Shown here in pieces: positions 22,393-23,940 of a stretch of DNA of 23,940 bases. Below the pieces are notes generated by a model. It saw only the letters and a program-made list of their open reading frames with translations. It was not told the DNA's origin and searched no databases. The position numbers and the translations under genes are program-made. The DNA comes from CAVPLU01 sp964601325 (GTDB lineage Archaea; Thermoproteota; Bathyarchaeia; 40CM-2-53-6). The stretch covers positions 1 through 23,940 of the forward strand of contig CAZRNA010000019.1 of NCBI GenBank assembly GCA_964601325.1, given 5' to 3'. How positions within the stretch are numbered: the first letter of the stretch is position 1; the number at the start of each line of letters is the position of its first letter.

Positions 22393-23649
22393 CTATGTTG
22401 CTGAGAGTCTGACTATTGCCTCAGTATAATCGGCACCATTCTGTGCGACCACAGTAATGATGTTCCCTGCTCCGATGTGTAACCTTCGGAGGGACTGCTT
22501 CTTCTCGATTCTTGCTGTTTTGTTGCGTCGTTGCGAGAACAGCATGATTTGCTGCTCTGTGAGTTTCATCTCATGGGCAACTATCTGATGCAGTTGGGAG
22601 GTTGAGTCGTGAAGGTTCTTCATTGGGATCGTTAGAATCGGTACAGGTTTCTGCACCAACCCGTTTTCTCCGCAGACGACGCAATTCTTGTTCCGCTTGA
22701 CCTCCATGAGGCTGTAGCGGTTGTACTGCAAATCGATCATCAGTATCCCTTTCAGTGGTTCCCCCGTCTCTTTCGGCCACACACCATTCTTCGAGTAGCT
22801 TTGGTGCCCAACGATCAGTTTCACTGCTTCATGACATTGGATCGACGAGACCAACGAGATAGTTGTCGGCAACGACGGGACCTTGGTTTCTTCTGCTGGT
22901 CCATCGCAAGGGTTCCTAAGTCCCACGATGCGGCCGTACTCGCCCGACGGATACGTGCACAGTGGGCACGGCATGTTCGGCGGAACATAGACCTGGACGC
23001 GCCCGCGATATCCAACGATCCCCCCGTCTACCATCGGTATGGAGTATCTCCTAGAGATCTGTGAGAGGAATATTCTCGAGACAACATTGTCCAAACCGCA
23101 GACGATCACGTCAGCGCTGAGTAGGTGTTCGAGTGGGAGATCTTCGAGAGCCCCCGTCCACGCTATCGCCTCGACATATGGAAACTTGGAGGTGATTCCT
23201 CGTGCCAGCACTTGCGCCTTGTTCAAGCCTTGACTCTTGCGGTCGAAGAAGATCATTCGACTCGTGTTTGAAAGCTCGACGACATCATTATCGACAATCA
23301 GGAGGCGTTTGACGCCGAGCATCGCAAGGTTCTTCGCAACCTCATTGCCAATCGCCCCGGCTCCAGCTACGAGTACTGTTGCTTCTCTCAGTCGCCTCTG
23401 CCCGTCCGGACCCCAGAGTATTAGATGCCGAGCCCATAGGTAGTCCATCGTGAGGGGTTTCTGCTTGAGCTGCAGAGTACCGACTCTTCGACTGTCGTCA
23501 ATTCGTGTTCCGTCGTGGAGGATACTCGTCAGGTTAGGCTCGATTCCTAACTTCTGGCATGCCTTCCTCTTGACGAAGCCTATGGTTGCAGTGGAGGGAA
23601 CATTGAGTTCTATTTCGGAAACGGACGGTATCGAGAGCTTGACTTTCAA
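22393..23649 (-). CDS. E1-like ubiquitin-activating enzyme with N-terminal ubiquitin-like and C-terminal ubiquitin-fold-like domains
   Basis: 418 residues. Residues 1-70 form a ubiquitin-like beta-grasp: the MKVKLSIPSVSEIELNV strand pair, TIGFVKRKACQKLGIEPN helix and ILHDGTRIDDSR match ubiquitin's layout. There is no terminal GG, so it runs straight into the enzyme. The ThiF/E1 adenylation domain follows: GAGAIG (96-101), D120/D122, SNTSR with R131, K144, CGLDN with D187, a CPLC pair (228/231), the candidate thioester Cys248 in RNPC, and a CVVC pair (323/326). Residues ~336-415 look like another ubiquitin fold, as in the E2-recruiting UFD of eukaryotic E1. It would adenylate a modifier and pass it to the E2 encoded upstream. 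The TTG start abuts the E2 stop with no gap. Confidence 0.88.
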   Translation of the reverse strand: MKVKLSIPSVSEIELNVPSTATIGFVKRKACQKLGIEPNLTSILHDGTRIDDSRRVGTLQLKQKPLTMDYLWARHLILWGPDGQRRLREATVLVAGAGAIGNEVAKNLAMLGVKRLLIVDNDVVELSNTSRMIFFDRKSQGLNKAQVLARGITSKFPYVEAIAWTGALEDLPLEHLLSADVIVCGLDNVVSRIFLSQISRRYSIPMVDGGIVGYRGRVQVYVPPNMPCPLCTYPSGEYGRIVGLRNPCDGPAEETKVPSLPTTISLVSSIQCHEAVKLIVGHQSYSKNGVWPKETGEPLKGILMIDLQYNRYSLMEVKRNKNCVVCGENGLVQKPVPILTIPMKNLHDSTSQLHQIVAHEMKLTEQQIMLFSQRRNKTARIEKKQSLRRLHIGAGNIITVVAQNGADYTEAIVRLSAT

Positions 23650-23940
23650 CTAGTGTTCCTTTCGCTCCCTGTCAAGGATTCGAAAACGTATCACGTCTCC
23701 CGGAGGCGTTGACTCTCTTGGTCGCGCCTGAGGGATAGGAACGATATTGAATCGAAGAAGATCGCCCTGCTGCATCGCAGTCCTTCGCTTCGTCATTTTC
23801 GGAAACCCATACGATCTGCAGACGCTCGCAGCTTTCAGGCAGTTGGGATGGTCGAAAACATTGTCCGGATTCGGATCAGACAGAAGGTAGTAGAGCGCGT
23901 TTACGACGGAGACAAGCTTCAGGTCGGGGCGCCAGTTCTC
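23650..23940 (-). CDS. E2-like ubiquitin-conjugating enzyme, partial (N-terminus beyond right edge)
   Basis: I translated the last 96 residues by hand; the frame is open through the right edge and stops at TAG 23650-23652. It begins ENWRPDLKLVSVVNALYYLL then SDPNPDNVFDHPNC. This is the UBC-fold element that follows the active-site Cys: W-x-P...L.VV..L..LLxDPNPD, as in canonical E2s (WSPALTI...LLxDPNPDDP). The catalytic Cys is normally some 8 residues before that Trp, so it falls just outside the window. The last ~45 residues (QQGDLLRFNIVPIPQ onward) are an extension not typical of eukaryotic E2s. The stop is directly followed by the E1 TTG start, so the two are co-translated. An inactive E2 variant remains possible until the N-terminal half is seen. 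Confidence 0.82.
   Translation of the reverse strand, partial: ENWRPDLKLVSVVNALYYLLSDPNPDNVFDHPNCLKAASVCRSYGFPKMTKRRTAMQQGDLLRFNIVPIPQARPRESTPPGDVIRFRILDRERKEH

Noticed and set aside
23437..23649. The E1-fused ubiquitin-like domain as the conjugated modifier itself
   Set aside because: There is no Gly-Gly terminus or protease-like cut site before the adenylation domain, so a separate modifier is more likely.

Overview
The window reads as a gene-dense piece of an archaeal chromosome. Support for archaea comes from TATA-type promoters (clearest at 14531-14537), the tRNA-wyosine genes taw1 and trm5, a DUF354 protein, a GlcNAc-1-phosphate transferase of the dolichol pathway, an AmmeMemoRadiSam enzyme and a Hjc-like nuclease. 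The bacterial-type grpE-dnaK-dnaJ set, the S in the DnaK FSFGGGT motif, the thiamine riboswitch with thiT and the E1/E2 genes would fit a Thermoproteota (TACK) lineage such as Bathyarchaeia, Nitrososphaeria or Caldarchaeales relatives. That placement is inference. Starts are often TTG or GTG and genes often overlap by a few bases.

Left part (1-5765): surface-sugar genes. A partial UDP-ManNAc-type dehydrogenase runs off the left edge, divergent from a DUF354 glycosyltransferase-like protein. A tightly overlapping minus-strand operon follows: NDP-sugar synthase, phosphoglucosamine mutase, GlcNAc-1-P transferase and a small membrane protein. Together these would make an activated amino sugar and load it on a lipid carrier for glycosylation. 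A 532-base gap (5766-6297) holds several hairpins, a TATA-like box and a possible Cys-rich micro-protein.

Middle part (6298-13289): a two-TM small protein, a DUF123 protein, a macro-domain protein, a single-chain GMP synthase, and the divergent grpE-dnaK-dnaJ chaperone operon.

Right-middle part (13344-19951): an AmmeMemoRadiSam radical-SAM enzyme; a TATA box, TPP riboswitch and thiT unit followed by a PurM-like AIR-synthase relative; an acyl-CoA dehydrogenase; taw1 and trm5, which act in order at G37 of tRNA-Phe (Trm5 first, then Taw1); and a small Hjc-like nuclease.

Right end (20153-23940): a surface sensor-like protein with InlB-like repeats, one TM helix, a zinc ribbon and a winged helix; then, on the minus strand, the most notable locus. 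The C-terminal half of a ubiquitin-conjugating (E2) enzyme abuts an E1 activating enzyme with an N-terminal ubiquitin-like domain and a C-terminal ubiquitin-fold-like domain. A zinc-ribbon/B-box protein lies just downstream. This looks like an archaeal ubiquitin-type conjugation module cut by the right edge. The modifier, a deubiquitinase or further partners may lie beyond it.
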